From positions 1,984,001-2,048,000 of the forward strand of contig NZ_CP017603.1 of the NCBI RefSeq assembly GCF_001854185.1: DNA of 64,000 nucleotides. The letters run 5' to 3'. A model generated the notes under the pieces. The model was given only the letters and a program-made list of their open reading frames with translations. It had not been told where the DNA came from and did no database searches. The position numbers and the translations under genes are program-made. Position 1 is the first letter of the stretch. Each line of letters begins with the position of its first letter. Below, in pieces: positions 16,572-24,729 of the stretch. The stretch is from Clostridium formicaceticum. Its GTDB lineage: Bacteria > Bacillota > Clostridia > Peptostreptococcales > Natronincolaceae.

Positions 16572-17318
16572 ATGTTAGGAAGAACCCACATAGCCCTAGG
16601 TTTAACCACAGCATTATTCACAGCAACCTTTATAGGCATTTCTGCCATTGGAGGTAGTTTGGACACTATGGCATTAGGAATGATTGTTATCGCGGCACTT
16701 TTGCCGGATTTAGATATGGGGACTTCTTCGCTGGGAGGAAAGTTTGGTATATTAAAGGCCCATCATATAAAGAAACTCTGGCTATTGGTTTTAATAGTAT
16801 TAGGGGTTTTCACAGTTGTTTACTTGCAGGAAACACCTATTTTTTACGGTATTTTGTTTGTTCTTTTATTAGGCAGTATATTTGCTAAGGATTTTGCACA
16901 AAAAGGATATCATGTATTAAGAAATTTTACACAAGGAATGGTAGGAATAGGCTTTATAGCAGCAGCTTATTTCTATCAGCAGCCTCCTTTAGTGGGAATA
17001 GGAATCATTCTTTTGATACTACTTCTTAGTAAACACAGAGGATTGTCTCATTCTATCGTTTTTGTGCTACTGAATTATATCATTGTGAAAAGTATCACTA
17101 CTTTTTATGATTATAAAGACTATAGCCTATTATTTACCATGAGTATGGCTTCTCACATTGTAGGAGACATGTTTACAAGGGCAGGGGTGATGTTATTTTA
17201 TCCCTTCAGTCAAAAAAAAATAAAGTTTCCCTTTACGATAAAAACAGGGGGAAAACTAGAAAACCTATTGTTTTTTGCTACTTGTTTGTTAGCTTTTAAA
17301 CTTATAAAGTCTTTATAG
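16572..17318 (+). CDS. YdjM/LexA-regulated type membrane metal-dependent hydrolase
   Basis: The 248-residue polytopic membrane protein starts MLGRTHIALGL and shows ALLPDLDMGTSSLGG, LSKHRGLSHSIVF and SMASHIVGDMFTRAGV. These His/Asp clusters are the metal-site signature of the YdjM (DUF457) family of inner-membrane hydrolases. E. coli YdjM is SOS-induced; no LexA box was recognised here. ATG 16572 follows AAGGAGGGAG. It has its own promoter and terminator. Confidence 0.85.
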   Translation: MLGRTHIALGLTTALFTATFIGISAIGGSLDTMALGMIVIAALLPDLDMGTSSLGGKFGILKAHHIKKLWLLVLIVLGVFTVVYLQETPIFYGILFVLLLGSIFAKDFAQKGYHVLRNFTQGMVGIGFIAAAYFYQQPPLVGIGIILLILLLSKHRGLSHSIVFVLLNYIIVKSITTFYDYKDYSLLFTMSMASHIVGDMFTRAGVMLFYPFSQKKIKFPFTIKTGGKLENLLFFATCLLAFKLIKSL

Positions 17319-17391
17319 ATATGTGACTATAAAATTTAACAAAACACACGTTCATGCGGTTTCGAACATGAAGAATGCTATAGCTTACTCT

Positions 17392-17450
17392 AAGAAAAAA
17401 TACGATCCCCTGCAAGCTCGCTTTGCTCAGGACTTAACGTATTTTTTCTT
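17392..17450 (+). terminator. Rho-independent terminator
   Basis: AAGAAAAAATACG and CGTATTTTTTCTT are exact reverse complements with a 33-base intervening loop, giving a T-rich 3' arm after the YdjM-like gene. Confidence 0.65.
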
Positions 17451-17489
17451 TACTATAAGCTAAGAATCGTCCTTTAACACGATGAAAAA

Positions 17490-17518
17490 TTGTTTTATCT
17501 ACGTTTATTGTATATAAT
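17490..17518 (+). promoter_or_regulatory. Sigma-A promoter for the HAD gene
   Basis: TTGTTT (17490-17495) and TATAAT (17513-17518) are 17 bases apart, about 50 bases upstream of ATG 17568. It argues against the longer upstream start at 17490. Confidence 0.65.
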
Positions 17519-17567
17519 GAAAGCATATACGATAAATGTAAAACAAAGAAACAGAAGGGAGAATCCT

Positions 17568-18284
17568 ATGTTAAAAACAATATTATTTGACTTAGATGGA
17601 ACATTACTGCCATTTAAAATGGAGGATTTTATAAAAAAGTATTTTGAAGAATTGGGAAAAAAGTTTCAAAATTATTTTACCTTTAAGGAACTACAAAACC
17701 TTCTATGGGAATCAACAGAATACATGATAAGGAATATGGAAGTAGATAAGACCAACGCCGACGCTTTCTTTGAAGACTTCTATAGTAAGACAACCCATTC
17801 TCCTGATAGGTTAATGCCTTTATTTGAAGATTTTTATACCAATGATTTTCCTAAGATCAAAGAAGTTACAAAACAAAGTGAGTATATCGTTAAGGCTATC
17901 TCTTTGCTAAAAGAAAAAAAATATGAATTAATTGTAGCTACAAATCCATTGTTTCCCAAACAGGCGATATTACATAGAATTGAATGGGCGGGGCTAAATA
18001 AAGATGACTTTGCTTTTATTACAAACTTTGAAGAAATGCACTTCTGTAAACCTCATTTGCATTTTTATCAAGAACTTTTAGAAAAAATTAATAGACAGCC
18101 ACAGGAATGTATGATGGTTGGAAACGATGTGGAAGAAGATATGATAGCAAAAAAATTGGGTTGTATAACTTATCTTATAGAGGATTATAAAATACAGCGA
18201 TCAGAAAATGCAGATACAATAGACTATAGGGGAAAGTACGAGGATTTCTATGAATTTGTAAAAGCCCTACCGCTTATTAAATAA
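17568..18284 (+). CDS. HAD-superfamily hydrolase
   Basis: The 238-residue product begins MLKTILFDLDGTLLPF: motif I with both nucleophile and acid aspartates. Motif II is in VATNPL, the motif III lysine in CKPHLHFY, and motif IV in MVGNDVEEDMIAKKLG. A helical cap of about 80 residues lies between motifs I and II. It is probably a phosphatase of small phosphorylated metabolites; substrate unknown. ATG 17568 follows AAGGGAG. A longer frame from 17490 overlaps the promoter. Confidence 0.88.
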   Translation: MLKTILFDLDGTLLPFKMEDFIKKYFEELGKKFQNYFTFKELQNLLWESTEYMIRNMEVDKTNADAFFEDFYSKTTHSPDRLMPLFEDFYTNDFPKIKEVTKQSEYIVKAISLLKEKKYELIVATNPLFPKQAILHRIEWAGLNKDDFAFITNFEEMHFCKPHLHFYQELLEKINRQPQECMMVGNDVEEDMIAKKLGCITYLIEDYKIQRSENADTIDYRGKYEDFYEFVKALPLIK

Positions 18285-18457
18285 AATCGGACTCCATTCA
18301 TGAGTATGTGGAAAAAATCTGCATTTTAGCTTTTGTGGCAGTTATTTAATTTGTTCACCTAGAAGTGGGGGTTTTAGCAACACACCGAAGGATAAATTCT
18401 ATGAAAAAATAGTATAATAGAGAATAAGACAGCGCGTATAAAGGATGTGAAAGATGT

Positions 18458-18766
18458 ATGGCGGCATGTGGCGGATGTAATAAGAAAAGCAACACACAAA
18501 AAAAGAAATGTCCTTTATGTAAAAAGCTCAGCGGCAGTATACATTATATGGCGATAAGACCAGTAGTAAAGGAGGATTTAGAAAAGTTCGTACAAAAAGA
18601 TAATTATTATATCTGCAATAACGCAGATTGTGATGTGGTATTCTTTAATGAAGGGGAGGACATCATCTTCCTGACTAGAGATATCAATATGGCGGCAAAT
18701 TTTCAAGAAGTATCAAAAAACCATACCAAATGTAACAAAGGATGTGAAGATTGTAAAGGGGGATGA
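18458..18766 (+). CDS. Cys-rich protein with CopZ-type zinc/iron-binding domain
   Basis: The 102-residue product has a Cys-rich head (MAACGGCNKK), a CPLCKKLSGSIHYMAI block and the YYICNNADCDVVFF signature, plus a Cys-rich tail (CNKGCEDCKGG). The core resembles the N-terminal zinc/2Fe-2S domain of Archaeoglobus-type CopZ, a copper chaperone that handles redox and metal. Here no heavy-metal-associated domain follows. The gene ends six bases before mobA, so the two form an operon; a role in metal or cofactor supply to molybdoenzymes is a guess. Confidence 0.7.
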   Translation: MAACGGCNKKSNTQKKKCPLCKKLSGSIHYMAIRPVVKEDLEKFVQKDNYYICNNADCDVVFFNEGEDIIFLTRDINMAANFQEVSKNHTKCNKGCEDCKGG

Positions 18767-18772
18767 TGGGCT

Positions 18773-19375
18773 ATGAAGGAGAAGGGAATATCAGCGGTGA
18801 TATTGGCTGGTGGAGGAAGTACTAGAATGGGAAGAAATAAAGCTTTACTACAACTAGGGGAGAAGACCATGATTGAAATAGTCGTAGATACTTTGCGTCC
18901 GGTCTTTGATGAAATTATTTTGGTGACAAACCACCCTGAAGAATATTCTAAGTTAAAGGATATACTATTTGTAAAGGATAAGATGATTACCAAGGAAAAA
19001 AATTCTTTGGTAGGTATTTATACAGGGTTAGCTATAGCTAAAAATCCTTATACCTTTGTTGTACCCTGCGATATGCCCTTTATCGATCAAGACTTAATTG
19101 ATTATATGACGAGACAATTAGAGGATGAAGATGTAATAATCCCTTTTGTAGAAGGCCATTATCAGCCGCTGCATGCAATCTATGGAAAACGATGCAAAGA
19201 TCCTATAAAAAAAATGCTAGAGGCAGAACAATATAAAATCATCAACTTTTTTCACGAGGTTTCCGTAAAAACGATTGATGATGAGACCGTAAAAAAGTTT
19301 TCTAAAGACATGAAGTGTTTTTTGAATATCAATACCTATGATGCTTACTTAAAAGTGCGGCAACAGTGGAAATGA
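18773..19375 (+). CDS. mobA: Molybdenum cofactor guanylyltransferase
   Basis: The 200-residue product has the nucleotidyltransferase signature LAGGGSTRMGRNKALLQLGE and the metal-binding VVPCDMPFI. MobA joins GMP to molybdopterin to give the guanine-dinucleotide cofactor of DMSO-reductase-family enzymes, such as formate dehydrogenase. It follows the CopZ-like gene by six bases and precedes Gls24 by 24 bases. No molybdoenzyme gene is in the window. Confidence 0.88.
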   Translation: MKEKGISAVILAGGGSTRMGRNKALLQLGEKTMIEIVVDTLRPVFDEIILVTNHPEEYSKLKDILFVKDKMITKEKNSLVGIYTGLAIAKNPYTFVVPCDMPFIDQDLIDYMTRQLEDEDVIIPFVEGHYQPLHAIYGKRCKDPIKKMLEAEQYKIINFFHEVSVKTIDDETVKKFSKDMKCFLNINTYDAYLKVRQQWK

Positions 19376-19399
19376 AATTATAAATGAGAGGTGAAGAAT

Positions 19400-19762
19400 A
19401 TGTCAAAGGATCCGATGGAAATTATAGGTCAACAGGGAAAAATCAAAATTGCCCATGATATTCTCATGACAATAGCACGACATACTGCTGAAGAGGTGGA
19501 AGGTATTGTATCAATAAAAGGAGGACTTCCGGGAGGCATTATTGAACTTTTCAGTAAGAAGAGCAGCACGAAAAAAGGCGTGAAAATACAAAATCAAGAA
19601 GCGCAAGTGGTGATTAATCTCTCGGTTGTGGTAAATTATGGGGCGGTTATTCCTGAAATTGTAAGAAAAGTTCAGGAAAAAGTAAAAAGTTCTGTAGAAT
19701 CCATGACAGATATTCAAGTCTCCAAGGTAAATGTCTTTGTTCAAGATGTAAATATTCCATGA
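19400..19762 (+). CDS. Asp23/Gls24 family envelope-stress protein
   Basis: The 120-residue product has the family body: GKIKIAHDILMTIARHTAEE, VEGIVSIKGG, VVINLSVVVNYGAVIPEIVR and VSKVNVFVQDV. In Firmicutes these proteins bind the membrane and support cell-envelope homeostasis. ATG 19400 has GAGAGGTG ahead of it; the in-frame GTG 19391 is part of that ribosome site. Confidence 0.88.
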   Translation: MSKDPMEIIGQQGKIKIAHDILMTIARHTAEEVEGIVSIKGGLPGGIIELFSKKSSTKKGVKIQNQEAQVVINLSVVVNYGAVIPEIVRKVQEKVKSSVESMTDIQVSKVNVFVQDVNIP

Positions 19763-19776
19763 TAGATAGAAGCAAT

Positions 19777-19826
19777 AAAAAAAGATAAAATCAGGTGAAA
19801 GATTTACCCGATTTTATCTTTTTTTA
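19777..19826. terminator. Bidirectional terminator
   Basis: AAAAAAAGATAAAATC pairs with GATTTTATCTTTTTTT across a short stem extension (AGGT/ACCC). It lies between two converging genes and has A-runs and T-runs on both sides. Confidence 0.8.
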
Positions 19827-19836
19827 TTTCAATAAA

Positions 19837-20214
19837 CTAACAATCGTGACGATCATGACGATCATGACGATCATGACGATCATCATAATGATGTTCATAA
19901 TACATCATTTTATGTTTATAGGCCTCTGCTTTATGCATATAGGCCATGTGCATATGCATATAATACATTTTTTTCATATGTTCGTAATCGTGAGGATGCA
20001 TAGGCATATCCGGCATCATTGGAGGACATATCGGCATGGGTAGAGGCATAGCCGGCATGTGTCCTGGCATGCCTGGCATAGGCATGGCTGGCATATGTCC
20101 GGGTATACCTGGCATAGGCATAGCTGGCATATGTCCTGGCGGCATAGGCATAGTAGGATAAGGCATACAATCATCCGTTGAAGGATAATTCATATTTTCT
20201 TTTATTGTTTCCAC
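19837..20214 (-). CDS. Met/Pro/His-rich repeat protein, possibly spore-coat or metal-binding
   Basis: The 125-residue product is low-complexity. Its N-terminus is short. Residues about 20-70 consist of GHMPAMPMPG-type repeats (three close copies and a fourth degraded). A Met/His/Tyr-rich helix-like stretch (KKMYYMHMHMAYMHK) follows, then four DRH repeats and a terminal Cys. The start is GTG 20214, seven bases after AGGGGG. Met- and His-rich repeats of this kind bind Cu or Ni in other proteins and also occur in clostridial and Bacillus spore coat proteins. No family is firmly recognised. The repeat DNA is likely to be length-variable. It ends at a shared terminator. Confidence 0.6.
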   Translation of the reverse strand: METIKENMNYPSTDDCMPYPTMPMPPGHMPAMPMPGIPGHMPAMPMPGMPGHMPAMPLPMPICPPMMPDMPMHPHDYEHMKKMYYMHMHMAYMHKAEAYKHKMMYYEHHYDDRHDRHDRHDRHDC

Positions 20215-20335
20215 AAAAAAACCCCCTAGTATATAGATTTGTATGAGTTCTTTACTCCTTTAGTTATAGGATATGACACACTTAGCTTTTGGAAACTTGG
20301 CCAAGAAAAAAATGTTGTATAAAATGAATGAATGA

Positions 20336-20378
20336 TAAAAAACCACCTGTTATTGTACAATAACAAGTGGTTTTTTAT
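20336..20378. terminator. Bidirectional terminator of acpP
   Basis: AAAAAACCACCTGTTATTG pairs with CAATAACAAGTGGTTTTTT with one mismatch around TA. It ends nine bases from the acpP stop. Confidence 0.85.
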
Positions 20379-20387
20379 AAAAAGCCT

Positions 20388-20618
20388 TTATTTGTTTTTT
20401 TCAACGTATTCAACAATATCTCCAATGTTTTTAAAGCCTTCTGCTTCTTCATCGGGAATTTCTACTCCGAATTCATCTTCGATAGCCATAATAATTTCTA
20501 CTGCATCTAATGAGTCAGCATCTAAATCGTTAATCAGCGAAGTAGCTGGTGTAATAGATTCAACATCACTAACCCCTAATTGTTCTGCAATAATTTCTTT
20601 GATTTTTTCAAATAACAT
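20388..20618 (-). CDS. acpP: Acyl carrier protein
   Basis: The 76-residue product has the 4'-phosphopantetheine site Ser36 in [18 protein letters not shown] and the usual acidic helix II. It carries the growing acyl chain in type II fatty acid synthesis. ATG 20618 follows AGGAGA on the minus strand. It is unusual in standing alone, away from fab genes, but stand-alone acpP occurs in clostridia. Confidence 0.95.
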   Translation of the reverse strand: MLFEKIKEIIAEQLGVSDVESITPATSLINDLDADSLDAVEIIMAIEDEFGVEIPDEEAEGFKNIGDIVEYVEKNK

Positions 20619-20990
20619 AAGATCTCCTGATTTCGTATGTAAGATTACGTCTCAGGATTTCACCTCCTTAAATAGTTATTATTTTTAATGATTTACTATG
20701 GAATAAACCAATACCTATATATTATAGGCAAAAGTTTATAATTAGAATACCATAAAAACTAAAATTTGTGTATATTTTGTTTAGTAAAATTCATTGTAAA
20801 AATCACTTGCGAAGAGCAGCCATAAGTTAGTTTTTTAAAAAGCCTTAAAAGATAAGTATAGTAAATTTCAATTGATAATAAAATTTACTACAAATCTATA
20901 AAAAATATTATAAATTATGGGGTTTACAAATATAATTATAGTGAATATAATGATTGTATAATTTCATTTGATAATTAGGAGGCATGGTTG
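20619..20990. other. Divergent intergenic region between acpP and the CDF gene
   Basis: It is very AT-rich and holds the acpP ribosome site, a likely minus-strand promoter zone, and the CDF promoter at 20923-20951. No further gene is apparent. Confidence 0.5.
20923..20951 (+). promoter_or_regulatory. Sigma-A promoter for the CDF gene
   Basis: TTTACA (20923-20928) and TATAAT (20946-20951) with a 17-base spacer, 39 bases before the start. Confidence 0.7.
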
Positions 20991-21902
20991 ATGAAGTTAG
21001 ATTCAAATAATTCTTTTTTTATGAACAAAGTTAATCATATTATATTTATTACGATTATTATGAATGTGTTTTTAGTTTTAATGAAATTGGGGGCTGGATA
21101 TTTTTCAGGAAGCAAAGCTTTAATTGCAGATGGATTACATTCTGCTTCTGATATCGTTACTTCTATTGGTGTGATTATTGGTATAGCCATAGCAAAAAAA
21201 CCTAGAGATGATCATCACCAATATGGGCATGAAAAAGTGGAGACGATAGCGGCTTTTCTCTTAGCGATAGCACTAATTTATACTGGTGTAAAAATTGGAT
21301 TAGGTTCCGCCATGTCCATCCTTCATGAGGATATGACCGTACCAGGAAAATTTGCCATATATGCAGCACTTATTTCAATTTTTGTAAAGGAGTTACAGTA
21401 CCAAATCACATTTAAAATAGGGAAAAAAGTGAACAGCAGTGCCTTGATGGCAGATGCATGGCATCATCGTTCAGATGCCCTTTCCTCGATAGCAGCATTT
21501 ATTGGCGTAATGGGGGGGCGTTTAGGGTTTCCCATATTAGACCCTTTAGCGGGTGTGATTGTTTCAATCGTTGTGATGAAGGTAGGTGGTGAAATATTTA
21601 TAGATTGTTTCCAGCAGTTGATAGATGTATCTATCCAGCTAAAAGAATTAGAAAGTGTAAAACAATCTATATTGAAAGAGAGTAGAGTGCAGTGCATTAA
21701 TGACATTCGAACGAGGAAGCATGGCTCTAAAGTCTTTGTAGACATAAGGGTTTGTGTGGATGCTACAATGGACATCTATGATGGGCATTGCGTAGCTGAA
21801 GAAGTGGAACATATTATTAAAACAGAGGTAAATAATGTAAAAGATGTTATTGTTCATTTAGATCCATTTCCTGATTATGATGAAGAAAAAGAAGTTTTTT
21901 AA
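20991..21902 (+). CDS. Cation diffusion facilitator family metal exporter
   Basis: The 303-residue product has about six transmembrane segments. The two metal-site helices show IADGLHSASDIVTS and MADAWHHRSDALSS, where the HD/HxxxD pattern points to Zn, Fe, Mn or Co export by proton antiport. The C-terminal 90 residues are the cytoplasmic dimerisation domain (VQCINDIRTRKHGSKVFVDI, DVIVHLDPFPD). ATG 20991 follows TAGGAGG; an upstream TTG is unlikely. Metal specificity cannot be set by eye. Confidence 0.92.
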   Translation: MKLDSNNSFFMNKVNHIIFITIIMNVFLVLMKLGAGYFSGSKALIADGLHSASDIVTSIGVIIGIAIAKKPRDDHHQYGHEKVETIAAFLLAIALIYTGVKIGLGSAMSILHEDMTVPGKFAIYAALISIFVKELQYQITFKIGKKVNSSALMADAWHHRSDALSSIAAFIGVMGGRLGFPILDPLAGVIVSIVVMKVGGEIFIDCFQQLIDVSIQLKELESVKQSILKESRVQCINDIRTRKHGSKVFVDIRVCVDATMDIYDGHCVAEEVEHIIKTEVNNVKDVIVHLDPFPDYDEEKEVF

Positions 21903-21915
21903 CTTCTTTTTGTTT
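21886..21915 (+). terminator. Terminator overlapping the CDF stop codon
   Basis: AAAAAGAAGTT (21886-21896) pairs with AACTTCTTTTT (21901-21911), followed by more T. The stop codon lies at the loop and the beginning of the right arm. Confidence 0.7.
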
Positions 21916-21976
21916 TTTTGTAGGAATTTGTAGCAATGTATAATGGTATTTGGTATAATAGCACACGGGAAATATG

Positions 21977-22069
21977 TTAAATTACTATTAAATCCCTGTT
22001 AAGAAACTTAACACAAATTTAACACTGATTTAACATTGATTTAATAGGAATAGTATATTATTTTATAAT
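21977..22069 (+). promoter_or_regulatory. Pho-box array and promoter of the Na/Pi cotransporter
   Basis: TTAAxx hexamers lie at 21977, 21988 and 21999 (TTAAAT, TTAAAT, TTAAGA) and at 22008, 22019, 22030 and 22041 (TTAACA three times, then TTAATA). Spacing is exactly 11 bp within each group. Bacillus PhoP boxes are TT(A/T/C)ACA repeats at this spacing. The last hexamer acts as a -35, 17 bases before TATAAT at 22064-22069. Phosphate-starvation activation by PhoP is inferred. Confidence 0.7.
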
Positions 22070-22127
22070 GTGCGTAAAACATAAGGTAAAGAATTTTCTT
22101 AACCAAAGAAAAAAAGGGAGGATCTTC

Positions 22128-23741
22128 ATGGAAATCTTATTTGGCGTGTTGGGTGGACTGGGTTTATTCTTATATGGTATGAATGTTATGAGTAATGGCC
22201 TACAAAAAGCTGCTGGTGACAAATTAAAATCTATCATTGGCTTGCTGACCACCAACAGAATTATGGCGGTTACAGTGGGGGCGGTTGTTACCGCTATTGT
22301 GCAAAGTAGTAGTGCCTCTACTGTTATGGTGGTAGGTTTTGTAAATGCTGGTATGATGAAATTAACTCAGGCAGTGGGGGTAATTATGGGAGCCAATATT
22401 GGTACCACCATTACAGCTCAAATTATTACTTTTAAGATTGAAAAATATGCCCCTATCATTGTAGGGATTGCGGTAGCCGTATGGTTGTTTAGTAAGAACA
22501 GAAAAGTAAAGCAGCTGGCAGAAGCCTTTATTGGTTTTGGCATCCTCTTTATAGGTATGAAACTTATGGGAGATGCTTTAAGACCTTTAAGAGAATATGA
22601 GCCTTTTAGGGAGATGCTAATCAACTTTGGAGAACATCCTTTTTTAGCGATATTAGCAGGTTTTGCTATTACCGTTGCAGTACAGAGCAGTACCGCTTCT
22701 ACCGGTATTTTGCTGGCTTTAGCTATGGAGGGACTGATTCCTATTAAGTCAGGGTTACCTATATTATTTGGGATCAATATGGGTACGACAATTACTGCTA
22801 TTCTTTCTAGTATAGGTGCCAGCAACACAGCAAAACGAGCAGCAGCTTTTCACTTTTTATTTAATCTTATAGGTACCCTTATATTCATCTCTTTCCTACA
22901 GGGACCAACCTATAGGATTATCACCTATTTAACGCCGAATGATATACCAAGACAAATTGCCAATGCCCATACATTGTTTAATATAACCACTACTTTACTT
23001 TTACTTCCTTTCTCAGGCTTACTAGTAAGAGCGGCAAAGAAAATTGTTCCAGGAGAAGAGGAAACTACCCGTGGCATAAAATATATAGATAATCGTATTT
23101 TAGAAACCCCTTCAATTGCTACGGCAAGTGCTATTAAAGAAACCCTGCACATGGGAAATGTAGCAAAGGAATCCCTAGAAAATGCCTTGGATGCCTTCGC
23201 AAAAAATGACCAGAAGAAGCTTAATGAAACCTTAAGCTTGGAAAAGGTAGTGAATGAACTAGAACGAGAATTATCTGCTTACTTGGTAAAACTATCTAAT
23301 ACCAACATCTCTCAAGATAATCGTGAGACTGTCACCGGCTTATTTAATACCATCAATGATATTGAAAGAGTAGGGGACCATGCAGAAAATATAGCGGAAT
23401 TAGCACAATATAAAATAGACAATCAGTTGATTTTTTCTGATAAGGCATTAGAAGAATTAGACAAAATTGCTGGATTAGCTTTAAGGGCATATGTCAATTC
23501 TTTAACTGCTATGAGAAACCTAGATGCTAGTTTAGCCATGAAGGTAATAGAAAATGAAGGACAAGTAGATTTCATGGAGAAAAACTTAAGAGCAAGTCAT
23601 ATTGAGAGATTAAATAAACAACAGTGTATGCCAACCTCTGGCGTGATTTATCTTGATGTATTAAGTAATTTAGAAAGAATTGCGGATCACTCTTCTAATA
23701 TTGCTATGGCAGTATTAGATAAAGTAAAGGCACAAAAATAA
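22128..23741 (+). CDS. Na/Pi cotransporter family protein with PhoU-like domain
   Basis: The product has 537 residues. ATG 22128 follows GGGAGG, and the longer frame from 22068 includes the promoter -10 region. Two inverted Na_Pi_cotrans repeats each carry a Gln-Ser-Ser motif (VQSSSASTVMVVG near 65 and VQSSTASTGILLAL near 208) and a GxNxGTT motif (GANIGTTITAQ, GINMGTTITAIL). The C-terminal 200 residues form two PhoU-type helical bundles (NDIERVGDHAENIAE, LSNLERIADHSSNIAM). It imports phosphate with sodium, or exports it. The Pho-box promoter supports phosphate control. Confidence 0.9.
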   Translation: MEILFGVLGGLGLFLYGMNVMSNGLQKAAGDKLKSIIGLLTTNRIMAVTVGAVVTAIVQSSSASTVMVVGFVNAGMMKLTQAVGVIMGANIGTTITAQIITFKIEKYAPIIVGIAVAVWLFSKNRKVKQLAEAFIGFGILFIGMKLMGDALRPLREYEPFREMLINFGEHPFLAILAGFAITVAVQSSTASTGILLALAMEGLIPIKSGLPILFGINMGTTITAILSSIGASNTAKRAAAFHFLFNLIGTLIFISFLQGPTYRIITYLTPNDIPRQIANAHTLFNITTTLLLLPFSGLLVRAAKKIVPGEEETTRGIKYIDNRILETPSIATASAIKETLHMGNVAKESLENALDAFAKNDQKKLNETLSLEKVVNELERELSAYLVKLSNTNISQDNRETVTGLFNTINDIERVGDHAENIAELAQYKIDNQLIFSDKALEELDKIAGLALRAYVNSLTAMRNLDASLAMKVIENEGQVDFMEKNLRASHIERLNKQQCMPTSGVIYLDVLSNLERIADHSSNIAMAVLDKVKAQK

Positions 23742-23759
23742 AAAGCGTATTATTTATAA

Positions 23760-23799
23760 GGGAAGGAAGTTCAATACATTGAGCTTCCTTCCCTTTATT
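23760..23799 (+). terminator. Rho-independent terminator
   Basis: GGGAAGGAAG (23760-23769) pairs with CTTCCTTCCC (23784-23793), followed by TTTATTT. Confidence 0.85.
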
Positions 23800-23830
23800 T
23801 ATTGTGGAAAATATAGAAAAAATAATAAAT

Positions 23831-23860
23831 TTGAATATTTAGAAGCTTAAGGGATAAAAT
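23831..23860 (+). promoter_or_regulatory. Promoter of cphB-cphA
   Basis: TTGAAT (23831-23836) and TAAAAT (23855-23860) with an 18-base spacer, 29 bases before cphB. Confidence 0.55.
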
Positions 23861-23889
23861 AAAAATAGTTTAATTGGAAGGGGTTCACT

Positions 23890-24729
23890 ATGGAAAAAGA
23901 AGAAAATATACGTTTAATTATTATCGGTGGTGGAGAAGATAAACGCACTGACAAAGAAATATTAAAAAAAGTTGTTGCTTTATCTGGTGGGGATCAAGCA
24001 AACATAGCAGTGATAACAACAGCTACCAACTATCCACTAGAGGTGGGAGAAGAATATAAAAGAATTTTTTATGACTTAGGTGTCAATAAAGTCGATACCA
24101 TTAATATAGCCAGTAGAAAAGAAGCAAATCAAAGACAAGTCATTCGAAGTCTACAGAACACAAACTGTATTTTTTTTGTGGGTGGAGATCAATTAAGGAT
24201 TTCTAGCATATTAGGAGGCACAGAGTTTCACAGCTTTATAAAGAGCAGATTAGAAGAAGGCTTAATTGTAGCTGGTACCAGTGCAGGGGCTTCGATGATG
24301 AGCGAGGTTATGGTGGTGGAGGGAGATGAAGAGGATGCTCCGAGAAAATGTACTGTGAAAATGGCTCCAGGCATGGGGTTTCTAAAAGGGGTTATTATAG
24401 ATCAACACTTTAATCAGCGTGGAAGAATAGGAAGGTTACTGGGAGCAGTGGCCCAAAATCCCTATGCTCTTGGTATAGGAATCGATGAAGATACAGCCAT
24501 CATCATTAATGATAAAAACGAATTAAAGGTAATAGGCTCAGGGGTGATCACCATTGTAGATGGAAAAAATATCAACTACACTAATATCTCTGAGCAGTAT
24601 CCAGACGAACCTTTAGCCATTACAAATGTAAATGTTCATATTCTACCTACAAGGTATAAATATAGTTTAGTAAATAGAAGTGCTATTGTCTACGAACCGC
24701 AGACAAAGGAAGAGGAGGACAATAAATGA
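23890..24729 (+). CDS. cphB: Cyanophycinase
   Basis: The 279-residue product is a peptidase S51 enzyme with the nucleophile Ser131 in AGTSAGASMMSE and the oxyanion/strand motifs LIIIGGGEDK and IFFVGGDQLR. It cleaves cyanophycin (multi-L-arginyl-poly-L-aspartate) to beta-Asp-Arg dipeptides. It overlaps cphA by four bases, so degradation and synthesis are coupled. Confidence 0.93.
   Translation: MEKEENIRLIIIGGGEDKRTDKEILKKVVALSGGDQANIAVITTATNYPLEVGEEYKRIFYDLGVNKVDTINIASRKEANQRQVIRSLQNTNCIFFVGGDQLRISSILGGTEFHSFIKSRLEEGLIVAGTSAGASMMSEVMVVEGDEEDAPRKCTVKMAPGMGFLKGVIIDQHFNQRGRIGRLLGAVAQNPYALGIGIDEDTAIIINDKNELKVIGSGVITIVDGKNINYTNISEQYPDEPLAITNVNVHILPTRYKYSLVNRSAIVYEPQTKEEEDNK

Noticed and set aside
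19851-19880. Short ATCATGACG tandem repeat, considered as a CRISPR or regulatory array
   Set aside because: It is just the DNA encoding the DRH repeats; unit length and absence of spacers exclude CRISPR.
19795-20043. His/Met/Ile-rich frames antisense to the Met/Pro/His-rich gene
   Set aside because: They are antisense or frame-shadow products of the same repeat DNA; only the minus-strand GTG frame has a ribosome site.
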